From Polymyxa betae (taxonomy: Eukaryota; Endomyxa; Phytomyxea; Plasmodiophorida; Plasmodiophoridae), in assembly GCA_003693705.1 (NCBI GenBank), contig RBZT01000854.1, positions 1 through 42,314 of the forward strand: 42,314 nucleotides of DNA, read 5' to 3'. The position numbers and the translations under genes are program-made. Position 1 is the stretch's first letter. Each line of letters opens with the position of its first letter. This document shows, piece after piece, positions 11,431 through 22,539 of the stretch. Under the pieces are notes generated by a model that made no database searches, was not told the origin of the DNA, and saw nothing but the letters and a program-made list of their open reading frames with translations.

Positions 11431-11549
11431 GGCTTGACAAGAGCAGCTCGTCGGTCGACCAAAGACGGGACTGTGGACTGTCTCATTTTGCCAATTCCAA
11501 GCTTCCAAGGCCGCAATCCCGTGACGGATATTCTGTACGTAAAATTCCT

Positions 11550-11640
11550 CTCAGTCGACTTGTAGTGACTAATCATTTGCTTTAGTCGACTTGTAGTCAC
11601 TAGACATCTCTCTCGTCGACTTGAGCCAACTTAATCGACA
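11550..11640. repeat. GTCGAC subterminal cluster, right end of hAT 1
   Basis: Three GTCGACTTG words and a diverged ATCGAC copy alternate with TAGTSACTA words. This is the counterpart of the 9138-9256 cluster and brackets the transposase gene. Confidence 0.65.
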
Positions 11641-12039
11641 AATCACCTTTAGTCTTGAAGAGTCGGCAGGCAATGCAGACACGCCTTGCACAGTGCTTGA
11701 ACATCTCCACGGAGATTTTCCACCAAAAAATGTCCGTTATTCTTTCAGTGTAGCATGATACCCAAATGCCCACAATTTCCTCCATTGTGTGCTATCACGC
11801 ATAACCTCATCTGAAGATCTTTCGCTTCAGCTGGAAAAATTATTTTTTTTCATTCTTATTAANNNNNNCTCTGAACTTGTTGAATTTCCTCATGACCAAG
11901 GTCAGACAAAATCTGGTTACAGAGATAGCAATGAAGATCAATATGTCATCATGGCTCTGACCTCGGTCTATTTACTGATGAAGAATCGGAGATATGATGA
12001 TGAGCTTATGCTGATGACGGATCCGAGTTAAGATGATTA
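11641..12039. other. Scaffold gap and unassigned sequence
   Basis: Six Ns at 11863-11868 mark an assembly gap. A 61-aa minus frame (11785-11600) and an 80-aa plus frame running across the Ns have no family resemblance. I see no gene I can support. Confidence 0.5.
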
Positions 12040-12610
12040 GAATGAATGAATGATGATGATGGTGATGAAGGAGGAAGTGTTGGCATCTATGTCATCGACG
12101 ATAGAGAAAAATCATCATCTCCACACTTTCATCGTCATATCATCTTATTTCCAGCATCAGCATCAACATTATTTCATCCTCCTCATCACCATCATCATTT
12201 ATCTCATCATCATCATCGACATTACTTCATCGTTCTTATCATCACCACCATCTTATCTCATCATCATCCTCAAAAAAACTTCATCTTCCTCATCAGCATC
12301 ATCATCAATATAGCATATTTTCTTCATCATCAGCATCATAATCTTATTTCCATCATCATTATCATCAACAACATTACTTCATTTTCCTCACCACCATATA
12401 TCATCACTATCCTCATTGTTTCTTCATGATTCATCAACATCAACATTACTTCATCTTCCTCCTCCTGATCATCATCTCCCCACATTCATTATCAACATCA
12501 TCGTCTTATCTCCACCATCAGCATCAACTTTATACTTCATGCTCCTAAACACAATCGTTATCTCGTTATCATCATCATCATCGTTTCATCACTATCACCA
12601 TCAATTACAA
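12040..12610. repeat. Long imperfect CAT/ATC simple repeat
   Basis: About 570 bp dominated by CATCATCATC and CATCATCACC words interrupted by TTACTTCAT, CTTCCTCATCAGCATC and similar variants. A higher-order repeat of the type 'TCATCTTCCTCATCAGCATCATCA' recurs. The open frames across it, on either strand, are low-complexity by-products (runs of His/Ser/Ile). Confidence 0.9.
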
Positions 12611-13725
12611 TCTTCTCTCCAGAACCGTCGAGGTCCTCTTCCCATCGCCTTCCTTCGTTGAAGGTGCCAAAAATTGACATTTCCACTGCCACCATCGGTG
12701 CTACATCTTGCCTGGCGTTGCAGTCGTCGAAGTCAAACAGGCTATGCCAGGCTGACATAGGGAGCAAATACAGGACATTCTCACGGTTAAATGTGAATGG
12801 CAGTCGCTGTGCAGATCGCCATCTTTCGAAACGATAAACACTGTGTTCCTTTTATCAATATTCTCATCAGAATCTTCCGACATCTCGGCTCAATGAAGAA
12901 CACCGCCATTTTCGGAGCTTTGCTAAATTTCTAACATGGAAAGATTCACTCACAATGTGCATTATGTTACGTTAAGCTCCCGTTCCTGTTGCTGTAACCA
13001 GGAAGTCATAACGAAACATTAGTTTGCAGAAAATCCTGCGAGACCGCTACAGAGCTGAAACAGTATACACGCATGGAAATTGCTGCAACGAAAATCCCTG
13101 CCATTTCCATTCAGCCAACATGTAAAATGGAAAAAGGGTGCATATCTCGAATATTGCGATTGAATCTCATGATGGCTCTGATATGGTAAGCTACGTTTAC
13201 CAGCAAACCCGCCATAATCCAGCAGATCTGCGCGAATAGAAGCATCTAGGTCTGTCGGCTTGTTATTCGATAGAGATCACAAAGGGCTTATTGAGTCGGG
13301 TTGATGAAAAGCCTTCGTTCGTTCCATTAATCAATCTCTCTGAAACCTCCGTGAGTGTTTGTCCAGGTAATTCTACATCGTGAGTTAAACTTGGAAGTCA
13401 GGATTCATTCCGGAACGGATGGGTTTCAATAAAGGAAGTTACAAATCTAAAGGTTAGATTACAAGGACTTGGAAACGATGCCATTCGAACGGATATATAC
13501 CGGATGGCCACGAAGGAAAAAAATATAATCTTATCCTTGCCTACATGAGGAAGCCCCGCAAAAAGAGCTCGAGGTTGTTGACATTGCACTAGCTGCTGGT
13601 ATAACCGACACTACAGATTAAACCCTCTATCAACAAGTAGATGCGTTGAAGAAAGTGTTACTGGAGAATTATGGAATGAGATGGAATTTAGTAACTGATT
13701 GTCCTGATACAGTAGCTGTTCAACG
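12611..13725. other. No gene recognised
   Basis: A minus frame from an ATG at 12883 reads MSEDSDENIDKRNTVFIVSK and then loses credibility; it may be a short exon. The remainder, up to the copia remnant, holds only short frames without resemblance. The expected copia gag, protease and integrase zinc-binding segment are absent. Confidence 0.4.
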
Positions 13726-15085
13726 GTGGAGAGTGAAATCTTTTTTCAAAGACGCGCCTCAATGACGGGAATCGAAGGACATCGATACTTCGTAACATAT
13801 ATCGACCACTTTACTAGATTCCGCACGGTCGCTCTGATGAAACACAAATCGGAGCAACTCGAGAACCTCAAAGCATTTGAAGCGATGTTCTCCAATAGAC
13901 ATGGGGTGTCAATCAAAGAGTTTCAAACTGACGATGGAGGCGAATATTTATCCATTGAAGGAAAGAAATGGATGCAGTTGAAAGGCATCCCCAATCGTAC
14001 AAGCAGTTGAAAGGCATCCCCAATCGTACAACTGTTCCTGGAGACTCCGAGTCGAATGGGCTTGCCGAACGGATGAGTCGGACACTGACAGACATGGCCC
14101 TGAGCATGATTGCACAAACTGGTCTTCCTCAATCATACTTTCCATGGGCTATCAACGCTGCTGCACACATCTACAACCGCCTGCCCCATTCATCACTTCC
14201 AAAACGCATTACACCATAACAAGCGCTGATGAAGCAAGTCCCAAATCTTCAATTTACCTGCGTACATTCGGATGCAATGCATATCGTCACATTCATGACC
14301 ATCAACGGAAGAAGCTGGATTTCCGGGCTCATAATGTTGTCGATATCGGATACGCAAACTCCCAAAAGGCATATCTGTTATACGACCCGGGGTCGAAGAA
14401 GAAATTTGTTGGCAGGGATGTCGTGTTCGACGAAGACCACTTTGATTTTGCACGTGGCGAAAAAGCCCTGGATCCACATTCAGCGGACAATTAAAACCTC
14501 ACATTCCCCTCCATATTCACCGGCACACCTGATACCTCTAACCTCCAGCAGTTGGTGGAGCCTGAAGAAGGAGACTCTCGTTCAACCCCAGATTCCGCAG
14601 TTTGCGAGGAACGATCCGATGTAATCTCACCTAATCAGCTGGCTATAACAGAGCATCAACCAAATCTTCGCAGGAGTCAGACGGAGCGCCGTCCCCCACA
14701 AGAGTTTTGGAAAGCTACAAGTACAAATCAAGCCAATCTAGCATGCTCAATCAGCAAAGACCAACTGTCAAGGCCCGACATTCAGACGCTCACAATTTCG
14801 CAAGTTAAAGTGCCTTCGTCTGTCCCAAAAGTTTTATCATCAGCATGCGCTGGCCATTGGTATGATGCTATGGCTAAAGAAATGCAGCAATTAGAGGCCT
14901 TCAACACATGGAGCCTCGAACAACTACCCCCAGGAAGAAAAGCAATATCGTGCAAACGGGTTTTTAATATCAAGCCGAACCAGACCGGAGACGGATCAAT
15001 ACGAAAATTCAAGGCCAGGCTGGTGGTCAAAATGGGGCATCATGCATTATCGTCCGTCATCATCGCTTGGGAGTGCTTTGAGGTT
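13726..15085 (+). pseudogene. Ty1/copia integrase-RT fragment
   Basis: Remnant of a copia polyprotein. The integrase core is clear: GHRYFVTYIDHFTRF with the first catalytic Asp, EFQTDDGGEYLS with the second, and SNGLAERMSRTLTDMA with the Glu. Next come the post-core FGCNAYRHIHDHQRKKLDFR and GRDVVFDEDHF blocks. The RT begins at WYDAMAKEMQQLEAFNTWSL and continues ISCKRVFNIKPNQTG to RKFKARLVVKMG, then stops before the YVDD box. There is no 5' portion (gag, protease, HHCC) and no RT palm, RNase H or LTR, so it is truncated at both ends. Frames change at the 29-bp duplication, near 14210 and near 14490-14550. The family call rests on motif order. Confidence 0.85.
13974..14031 (+). repeat. 29-bp perfect tandem duplication in copia integrase
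   Basis: The 29 bases starting GCAGTTGAAAGGCATCCCCA occur twice back to back (13974-14002 and 14003-14031) without a mismatch. As 29 is not a multiple of three, the duplication itself breaks the integrase frame. Confidence 0.95.
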
Positions 15086-15384
15086 AGGCGATCAGGAGTT
15101 CGAAAGATAGATCATACCACATTGCCGTCTTTGATTAATTCCTCGTGGATCATTGTACCTAAGAACAACATAATGATGACATTTGTACGTCCTGGTCCGG
15201 CCTGATGATTTTTGAACTGCATAAGATTTTAAACTCTCAAACTGTTCTTGCTTGCAATTGAAACAGGGCCGCATGATGACTGCGACTGCTGAGTATTAGG
15301 GTTTAAGGGTGAATTTGTAAATTTTTTGTAATATAAAGGCCCGGACAGGCCACGTTTTGGTGATCTGACATTGTCAGGCGCCCA
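15086..15384. other. Junction between copia and LINE remnants
   Basis: No gene is seen. The sequence turns AT-rich (TAAATTTTTTGTAATATAAAGG near 15320), possibly the 3' end region of the minus-strand LINE's neighbour or of the copia fragment. Confidence 0.35.
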
Positions 15385-17540
15385 TTAGACCGGGTAGCGA
15401 TGATGTGGCTGCGGGGGGATGTAGGGGTTGAGATTACTGCTGTGAACTTGGACTGGGGCACAACTCCTGGATGATGTCGGCCATTGACCAAAAGGGCGGC
15501 CTTCAAAGACTGCATCTGCCGCGCGCTTTCTGAGCACTTGGAGCGGGATCCGGAGGCGCCGTTCAAGCCGATCGGACATCGTCGCGCCAGTCGGGCGAAG
15601 AACGGTATGGGTCAAACTGGACGATACGATGTGGGAGTGGCCGTACTGGCAGACCTGGTTCGCGCAGTGTGCAGGTCCATGAGAAAGGCGAGCTGGGTCT
15701 CGATGTCGGCGACCTCTGGAGCGCAGCGTATCAGAGGTGAGAGGATGGCCGGTGAGCGGCCATGGGCTCCCGTCGGTAGCGGGTGGGCACCGGGAACATG
15801 GCGGGTGGCCGGGGGCAGGTGGTTGGCCTTGGGATCGGCGATCCGTAGCTGGCAGTGCGTGTGCCCAGGGTGGTTGGTGAGTTCGGCAACGGTCGGGGAG
15901 CGACGGAGGGGGGTCCATGCTTCAAGGATGGTCACAAGATCCGAAAGTCGTCAAAGTTCAGCGAAACATTCGGCTCGCTCATTATCGTCGACCGCTCGGA
16001 GTATAGAGCGGTCGCGATCGACTGTCCGGAATGTTTGCTGACGAGTCTGCTCGTCCATCAGGGTGCAGCTGGTGGTGCACCAGCGTTGGAAACGATCGTA
16101 ATGGACCCTGAAACAGTGGTGACGGGTCCGGCGGCTAGCTGTGCGACGGAAAAGAGTGACGATGAGCTGGCGGTGCCAACTATTGTAGAGGTCAATGGCA
16201 ATGGCTCGGAACTGAGCAAAGAGCACCCGCAGACATAATGGGTGACCACGCCGATCGTACCGACAGCTGTATTGAGGTCTTTCGAGACCTGTGGCTTTCA
16301 TTGGTAGAATCGAGAGGCCGTAGTCGAGGTTTGATCTTGCGAAGCCCTTGGCGAAATAGCACTTTCAGGTGTAAAGTTAGATCTGAGCGTAGCACACCTG
16401 CAAACGTCATGAGATTGGCCGCCTTTTTTGATCGATCGATGAGATCGGCTACATGCAATTCCGGAGCCAGGACGGCTACTCGAAATTTTATACCTAGCAG
16501 GTCGACGTCGTGACTGTATGGGATCAATTGGCCGTGAAGAAGGAGGCAGAATAATACGGTGGCATGGGATCTCGACCCAGTGATAGTGCATTTGGCAGTG
16601 TTGTAACGCAATCCTAGGCAAATCGCGAATTGTTCGCATTCTGTTTGTTGGAGTTGGAATCTGCGAATACAAAACGCATGGGCCTTGCCCAGCAAAGTAT
16701 TATCATCGGCATAAGCAACAGATAAGGTGGCAGTACCGCACAGTGTAGTCGCACGGTCCCGGAATTCAGCGATTCGTCGTAATAGGGGGTCGATGAACAG
16801 GTTGAAGAGTAAGATTGAGTCAACAGCGCCTTGATGGAGGCCCACTATGAGTTCAATGGGATCTAAGTATGTGCCGCGGAGACGGATGATGGCATAGGTC
16901 TTTTCTAACAGAGATATTAGAACATGCACACATTTAAGAGCAAGTCGGGACTGTAGCAGGTCAGAGAAAAGCAAGGAGCGGTGCACCGCGTGATGAGATT
17001 TTGGTTTGTCGAGCAGGAAGGCAGCTGGCCGTGGTTTAGTCACCAGTAGGGCTTCAGCAACGAGAGCTGCAGCGTCGGCTACACCGACATCTGCCTGAAA
17101 CCCGCATTGCAATGGGTGGCGTACGAGGTCAGGATCCTTGAGGAGGTACTTGCGGAGAATCTGTTCAAACAGCTTCTTTGGGTGTGATCAGCCCAATCGA
17201 ACGGTAGTTGGCGGGGTTGTTTTTTTGTTAGCTTCTTTTGAATCAGAATGATTTCGGTCGCTTTTTCCTCCGTTCTTGTGAATAAGAATGATTTGTGATG
17301 TGCGCCACGGTGTCGGGGTTGTAGAATCTTCGAAGCATTCTGAGAAAAGTGCCTTCAGCTTGAGCGCAGTGTCGCGAGGTGCGCATGCGAACAAAGGTAG
17401 CGGAATTTGGTCGAGTCCGAGCGATTTACTTTTGGGACATTCCTCAATCGCGTCGAGAGTTGGAGTTTAGCGGCGTCGTGATTGAAGGGGTACCGAGTTG
17501 TGGAATCTTGGATTCTTGACGAGATAAGCTGTCCCATATC
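15385..17540 (-). pseudogene. LINE (non-LTR retrotransposon) reverse transcriptase
   Basis: Reading leftwards, 17394-17188 gives the RT start (DTALKLKALFSECFED, TPTPWRTSQIILIHKNGG). The 17112-16192 frame (306 aa) runs from FQADVGVADAAALVAEALL through VGLHQGAVDSILLFNLFID to the catalytic SVAYADDNTLL, then the thumb region. The second catalytic box normally reads QGxxxSPLLFN; here SP is replaced by SI. The region from about 16190 to 15385 is GC-rich and holds a continuing minus-strand frame (15935-15612, ELTNHPGHTHCQLR) that may be the C-terminal part; this portion is uncertain. Frame breaks occur near 17190, 17400 and 16200. No endonuclease domain or poly-A tail was identified. The long plus frame 15484-16041 is its shadow. 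Confidence 0.75.
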
Positions 17541-18010
17541 CTGGATGGGGTCTGATAATACGGTGTCGGCGGGAGTAGATCAAGGTGTAGTAGTCTAGAA
17601 ATCCATCCGGAGTTGGTTCAAAGGCTGCATTAGATCTCAAAGTAAACATTTGCGAGACATTTTGGCGTGTCGCCATCATCATGTCAGGGATCAGTAGGTG
17701 TCCAGTAGCGGAATTTAGTGCTCAGCAGTTATAATATAATGCGCCAGTGAGTGTGGAAAGTTTGCGTGCAAATGCAACAATCAGCTAATATATCTATTCT
17801 GCTGTCATCAATACAATTGCAATTTTCAAGTATACATTGCTACAAGGTTAAAAAATTGCGTTGGGGACGAGTGGGCATACAAAACTTAAGAATACACATG
17901 TACGTCCTCTTGCGACTGCGCCCCATTATTGAAGTCGTCATTTTAAGGTGATGGACAAAACTGCATCCTGTAGTAGGTCTCGGCGTTGCCGATGACAACT
18001 TTCATGTGCT
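17541..18010. other. No gene recognised
   Basis: AT-rich sequence with only short frames. It may be the 5' region of the LINE, but no ORF1 or endonuclease motif could be seen. Confidence 0.35.
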
Positions 18011-18446
18011 CTAACAAAATTCGCGGATCGACCCAAAACCTTTGACAAGCATATGATCTGCAAGATCATTCTGCCCGAACTCGTTCAGTTCCTGGCTCAG
18101 AGCCACGGGATCTGCCACCGGCGGATCGTCTTCATCAGGTGCATCCAACCCGCAGGAGCAGTGGCATTTGTAATTCCAGTTGATTTTCCGATTTTCGACT
18201 GCGTTCTTGTAAAGCGATAACTGCCGAGGCATCCCGCTTAGCCTTTTGTAGTGCTCGTGCGGCCTTGGCCCGGACTCGCTCTCCTTGGGATGTTTCTCCG
18301 GGATCAACCGCAGCCGTTCTGGCTCGACGCCATCGGCGCTGGTTGGAATCGCTTGCCGCGGCATGCCTGATCGCTCTATGCTGTTTTGTCGTTCCGTGAC
18401 AATAAAAAGGTGCGTTTATCGATGATGCTATCTCATGTCTATCCAT
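18011..18446 (-). CDS. Hypothetical charged protein, two overlapping frames
   Basis: Not recognised. The frames 18446-18135 and 18364-18011 overlap; read together they give a basic helical segment (ARALQKAKRDASAVIALQE) followed by a different frame ending KCHCSCGLDAPDEDD and a short acidic tail. The switch of frame near 18200 suggests a short intron or a shift. There are no neighbours in an obvious unit. It could be the tail of an unknown transposon gene. Confidence 0.3.
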
Positions 18447-19317
18447 GCCTACAAAATCTTTGGTTTTGAATCGGTTTGATCCACAGCATCGGGAACAAAA
18501 CGATTATCAAAAAATTCATAGTTTTTATAAAAATCATCAAAGCCAAACGTATCGTATTCAGAAATTCAAAATAATCTTCAGGTAGAGAATCCTAAGTTCT
18601 GCAGTGCTCATGTCGAGAAAGATAGAGTTTTCAAACTGTGATTCGTTTCTCGCAATTGGCAGTCGAGTTATCTTGAAACTCTTCACACTCAGGGAGATCA
18701 TTGAGATGCTGGAAGAAGATCGATTCAGGTTATTTTTCGGTTTGCTAACTGGATTCCCGTCCTCTCGGAGATTCCGCCAGGAAATTGAGGCATCCGAACC
18801 CTGAATAACTAGCCGTTCGACGTCTTTCCGCCAGCAGAAAGTTCTCAGACGCTGTCAAGCAAACGGCAGATATTGGTGTTCGGGAGAAATCGGCAAACAA
18901 AGCGAGAAATTGTCTTGATCTCGGAAAGAATACGCTTGCTTTTCTTGCAGTGATTTGCCCCATCGCCAAGAACACTTTCGTGGTCGAACCATGCTGAGAC
19001 TAACGCGTGGATTTTATTGCCGTCGAGAAACAAGACACGCTGTGGAAACTCAAGCGGATTCTGCTGGCCAGACTGTTATTCTCCTGATATGACGACTGCT
19101 GAAATCGGACCTCCGATCGAGACCATGGCACCCGGAATTTTGGGACCATTCCAGAGCGCCGCTTTCCGTGAGATTACGGTCTTCAGTTCGCGAATTTTGT
19201 AGAGATCGTCTGACGTCGCTCCAAAGGTTCCAAATCAATAAACGTGTTCTTAGATTTATCGAATCAGCAATTGGGAATTCTAAAAGAAACAATTTCCAAA
19301 ACAAACAATATCACATA
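18447..19317. other. No gene recognised upstream of Harbinger E1
   Basis: Open minus-strand frames at 19304-19050, 19033-18845 and 18975-18745 line up roughly end to end and could be a decayed protein, but none resembles a family I know. A possible splice acceptor TTTCTTTTAG lies on the minus strand near 19280. Confidence 0.3.
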
Positions 19318-19468
19318 AAAGGAATCCGTTAAAGAAACAGAACTTTGAACGTCACAGTTGAGGCAAAGCCAAACTTGTATACTATCCGCCAAAGATATCA
19401 AAAGATGGTCACATCATAATATAGCTTCCAAAGCTTGGTGGGATCTTTTATTGCATTTAGTTGAAGAT

Positions 19469-20499
19469 ATGAATTCACAAACTAACGAGCTTGACGACTT
19501 TGAACTGCTTGACAGTCTCATTAACCAGCGAGCGATGATATTGACTGTCGCTGCTACTGCAGCAGTAAATTCTGATGTTTATTTTGTCGCTCAAAAGATC
19601 GTAGTAGAAAACCAGCAAAATGCTGATCCTTCTCAAGGTGTTAAGGATCAGTTGGCAGTGTTAATCAGGAACCCATCCTGGTTTCATGTTATAACAAATT
19701 TCAAATGGGACGAGTTCGAAGAGTTATCAGCATTGGTTTGCCCAACAATTGCTTTGAACGCAAGAACAACGGGACAGCTGAGAGGAGTTCTTGGTCGTCA
19801 ACCAAAGCTATCTCCTCAGCAACGTTTGCTTCATTTTGTTCTTTATATGAAGCACGACAACACCGTTATTTTTGATACGCATGGCTGGAATTGGTCGAAA
19901 TCGTCTGCTTGTGACGACGCACTCTTCTTCGCCTCATGTATCAACAGCTCGTTTGCAGACGAACTTCGTTGTCCTACGGAGCTCGAGAGACGGAATTTGG
20001 CAACGAGGACAATTTTCCACAGGTGTCTAGTTTTATCGATCGTACTTTGGTTGATCTTCGCCGACCATCAGCAAGAAATTGTCTGATCGCCACCTGATGT
20101 GGTATAATGGTCGAAAATCCCATGTACTACGTTAACAATACTGTTATTGTGGACCACGATGGATTGTTTATTTATATTGATCCTGCGTATCCAGGCTCGA
20201 TTCACGATGTTAATTGTTTACGCCGGTCAGATCTATTTCAGAATTGGCGTGAGTATTTCGCTCACACAGACGAATATTTCGAGTATGTACTCGGAGATCC
20301 GGGTTACATAGGAGAGGAAATGTTCATCATGCATCGTATTCGTCCTAGCGCGTTGCTACCAGGGCAACAAATTGATGCTGTTGACGCATTTAATACAGTC
20401 CATGGTGTAATGCGCGTTCGTGTAGAATGGGGCATAGGAGGGATGAAACGGAAGTGGAAGAAGTTGATGAAAAAAATCGACGTAACTCTTCCGAAATGA
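19469..20499 (+). pseudogene. HARBI1-like transposase of E1, C-terminus lost
   Basis: DDE nuclease of the HARBI1 (DDE_Tnp_4) type. From MNSQTNELDDFELLDSL, an Ala-rich helix (ILTVAATAAV) is followed by FKWDEFEELSALVCPTI, QQRLLHFVLYMKHDNTV and HGWNWSKSSACDDALFF. The catalytic residues are visible as Asp in SFIDRTLVDLRRP (about 20040), Asp in LGDPGYIGEEMFI and Glu in RVEWGIGGMKRKWK. Frame changes near 20025 and 20085-20110, plus a TGA, separate D1 from the long 20107-20499 frame. After KKIDVTLPK the protein stops, where relatives continue with an LF.A..LTNF.HRRR tail. That tail is missing, replaced by foreign GC-rich sequence. Confidence 0.82.
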
Positions 20500-21540
20500 A
20501 ACGGAGAAGGCGTCACGTTTCCTGTCCACCAAATGTAATCAAAAATTCATTTTCGATCGCCTGCGCAATGTGGTAGCCCGTCTCGACTCCGGGCGCACGG
20601 CTGTAACGCTAGACAGCTATATGGGCCAACTCATCATGCTATTGATCGGAATGGGTATTACAGGCACCCGGTCGGGGCCTTTGGAACATCTTACGGCCCG
20701 AGTAACGGAGACGGTACACTCATCGGTAGCTCATCCGGTTATTCGTCTTACGTCTGTCTCTTTAGATCAGTACATGGCTTGAATGAGGCACCTTGACAAC
20801 AATGCTGAAAGAGATGGTCGAACTGACCCCTGGTTTGGAGTCTGATGATTCCGAAGATGACATCAATGGGCCACATCAGGGCGACGACGACATCGAAGAG
20901 GACCATCAATCCCAGATCGCAAAGTCACCTGCCAAGGAGTCACATCAGGGCGCCGCCCTCAAAGAGGACGATCAATCCCAGACCGCAAAGTCACCTGCCA
21001 AGGTCTCAGATGGCGAAGGGCATAGCGATCGCGAAGGCGATGACGCTAATGCTCACCCAGAGGACGAGCCATCGAGCATCGCCTACTCACCCTCGGACAG
21101 CTATCAGGAACAATCGCGTAGCATTGGGCCTGACAGCGATGTCGAACCTGACAAAATTGACATCAACAAGGATCAGGGAGTGCTTGCAGAGGAATTCAAC
21201 ACACGCCTGCACAGTCTAGGTTTATACAAGGATACGTTGACCAGGTCGAGCGTCAAAGACCTCCAGCGAGGCATCACGTGTTGGGTGGAATGGCGCCAAG
21301 CGCTCGAAGATCACTTTAGTTTTCGCCACTGGGGCGACGCCCTTGTGGAGGAAGTGCGCAAGCGCCGCCAAGAGATTACGACTGCTCTGGGCAAGCGCAA
21401 GCGCAAAAGCATGACACCAGCCCTGTCCCAGCTGAACAAACTGCCAGAGAGTAAACAGCCCAAGACGAGAGTGGTGTGCGCGGAGGAGTTTGTCAGGTTG
21501 GTGTGTGAACAACCGGAGGTCGGCGGCCCGCTTCTGCTGC
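20500..21540. other. GC-rich foreign block inside E1 with one open frame
   Basis: About 1 kb, clearly richer in G and C than its surroundings, lies exactly where the 3' ends of the E1 transposase and partner genes should be. It holds a 283-aa plus frame (20793-21644). The N-terminal half is acidic and repetitive (SQIAKSPAKESHQG), then WVEWRQALEDHFSFRHWGDA, a basic KRKRKS patch and VVCAEEFVRLVCEQPEVGG. Beyond about 21540 the frame runs into antisense partner sequence, so the real protein, if any, ends or ended before that. A second frame at 20570-20782 precedes it. I do not recognise either. It may be a captured host gene piece or another insertion; no terminal repeats or duplication were found. 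Confidence 0.5.
20872..21006 (+). repeat. Two tandem 66-69-bp units coding an acidic repeat
   Basis: Units starting CACATCAGGGCG at 20872 and 20941 share AAGAGGAC.ATCAATCCCAGA.CGCAAAGTCACCTGCCAAGG and keep the frame, giving two copies of a QSQ(I/T)AKSPAK peptide motif. Confidence 0.85.
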
Positions 21541-22273
21541 AGTGTCTATCGAACTCTTCTTGTGAGAGTAGATTTAGCTCTAAAGCTGCTTTGAGTTTAT
21601 CCAAGCGTGCTAAGTCTGAGCGATGGCGTAACAATTCCTCCTGACCTCGGCTCAAACTCGAAAACCTCTCGCTCATCGTTGCCAACGAGCTTGATTGTAT
21701 ATCAAGCATTCGACTTTTGGTCTTCTGGACCTTCTTCTCTATGCTCTCTTTTGCAAGGATTCTGGTCAGCCTTGGGCGTAATGTTTTCTTTTGCCACGGC
21801 AACTTTTGCCATAATCTCATCTTGTCGGGCAAGAATGTTTCGTTTGGCATGGTTGTCTGTTTTCTTGATCTGCTGAAGAAAATCGTCTGGCTGTAAGCAT
21901 ATTTTACCAGATTTATCATCTGCATCTCCAGTTTTCAGTTCCGGTTTTTTCGGAGATGTTTTAATTGGTCTTCAGAAATTCTACAATTTGGAAGTTCCTT
22001 TTTGTGTTCTTGGTAGATCTAGACGGCCACCGGCATCAACAAAACATGCTACTTTCTTACTCAATTTACCTTGGGCCAGATTTCTTTCGGAATCAGCTGT
22101 TTGCCCGCCTTCTTACGGCCGTTGGACCATTCGTTATAGCGCCTTCCGTGTGCTGCAAGGAGAATACTCAGCTTCACTGAGTTCATTGTATCGCGGAACT
22201 CTGTTCTCAAGCGTTTCGGCCCGGGCGTGGATGCTGTTGAAGGCAGAGTGACAGTGTCGAAGCTGCAAGCCAT
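21540..22273 (-). pseudogene. Conserved Harbinger partner protein (non-Myb), E1 copy
   Basis: Second gene of E1. Exon 1 from the ATG at 22273 to 22070 reads ILLAAHGRRYNEWSNGRK, KAGKQLIPKEIWPK. A 51-nt intron (22069-22019, GTAAAT..TCTAG) follows. Exon 2 starts IYQEHKKELPNCRISEDQLK. After a shift it continues KTGDADDKSGKICLQPDDFL and HAKRNILARQDEI. After another shift it ends SSLATMSERFSSL, QEELLRHRSDLARLDKLK and LLSQEEFD, then breaks into the GC-rich block near 21540, so the stop is lost. The same blocks occur in the same order in the E2, E3 and E4 partners. It converges with the transposase. Function inferred only: probably helps DNA binding or nuclear entry of the transposase, as Myb-like proteins do in other Harbinger elements. 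Confidence 0.75.
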
Positions 22274-22369
22274 GCTAAAAACATAAGATCTAGAGCAGAA
22301 TAGAATTCCTTTAAGCGAAAGAAGAATAAAACTGTATTATAACGGACGAAGTAAGGCAACGTGGGGTCC

Positions 22370-22505
22370 CAGGATTCAGTGAAATCTGGGTTCAAAGTTT
22401 TGCACCCAGCTTTGAGTGGCCCTGAAACTTTGAGCACAACTTTGACTATGACTGAAAGCAGGATGCCACACCCGCCCAACTTTGACCTTCAAAGATTGTG
22501 ACTGA
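22370..22505. repeat. CAAAG subterminal repeats at the E1 right end
   Basis: Words such as CAAAGTTTTG, CTTTGAGTGG, AACTTTGAGC, AACTTTGACT and AACTTTGACCTTCAAAG recur in both orientations between the terminal repeat and the partner ATG. The left end of E3 (38640-38790) has the same kind of array, so these are probable binding sites shared by the family. Confidence 0.65.
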
Positions 22506-22539
22506 TTAGACTTAATGCCTTTAACGGATTCCTTTATAG

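Larger units (their letters stand above)
9119..11640. mobile_element. hAT element 1
   Basis: The left boundary is suggested by TAGGGGTGTCAGATTCGAC at 9119, a hAT-like end, followed by a GTCGAC-rich cluster. On the right a second GTCGAC cluster ends near 11640. I could not find an inverted copy of the left end, so the right terminus is lost, diverged or misplaced, and no 8-bp duplication could be confirmed. The transposase gene fills the interior on the minus strand. Confidence 0.6.
19318..22535. mobile_element. HARBI1-type Harbinger element E1 (3218 bp)
   Basis: Terminal repeats AAAGGAATCCGTTAAAG match 17 of 17 (19318 on, and reverse complement from 22535). They are flanked by ATA at 19315-19317 and 22536-22538. 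The transposase (plus) and partner (minus) converge. About 1 kb of GC-rich unrelated sequence replaces the two gene ends in the middle. Repeated CAAAGTTT-like words lie inside the right end. Confidence 0.88.

Noticed and set aside
12046-12661. Several long open frames rich in His, Ser and Ile
   Set aside because: They are translations of the CAT/ATC simple repeat in different phases, with no start context or homology.
15484-16041. 185-aa plus-strand open frame
   Set aside because: Lies antisense to the LINE region in GC-rich DNA and has no recognisable motif; a shadow frame is more likely.
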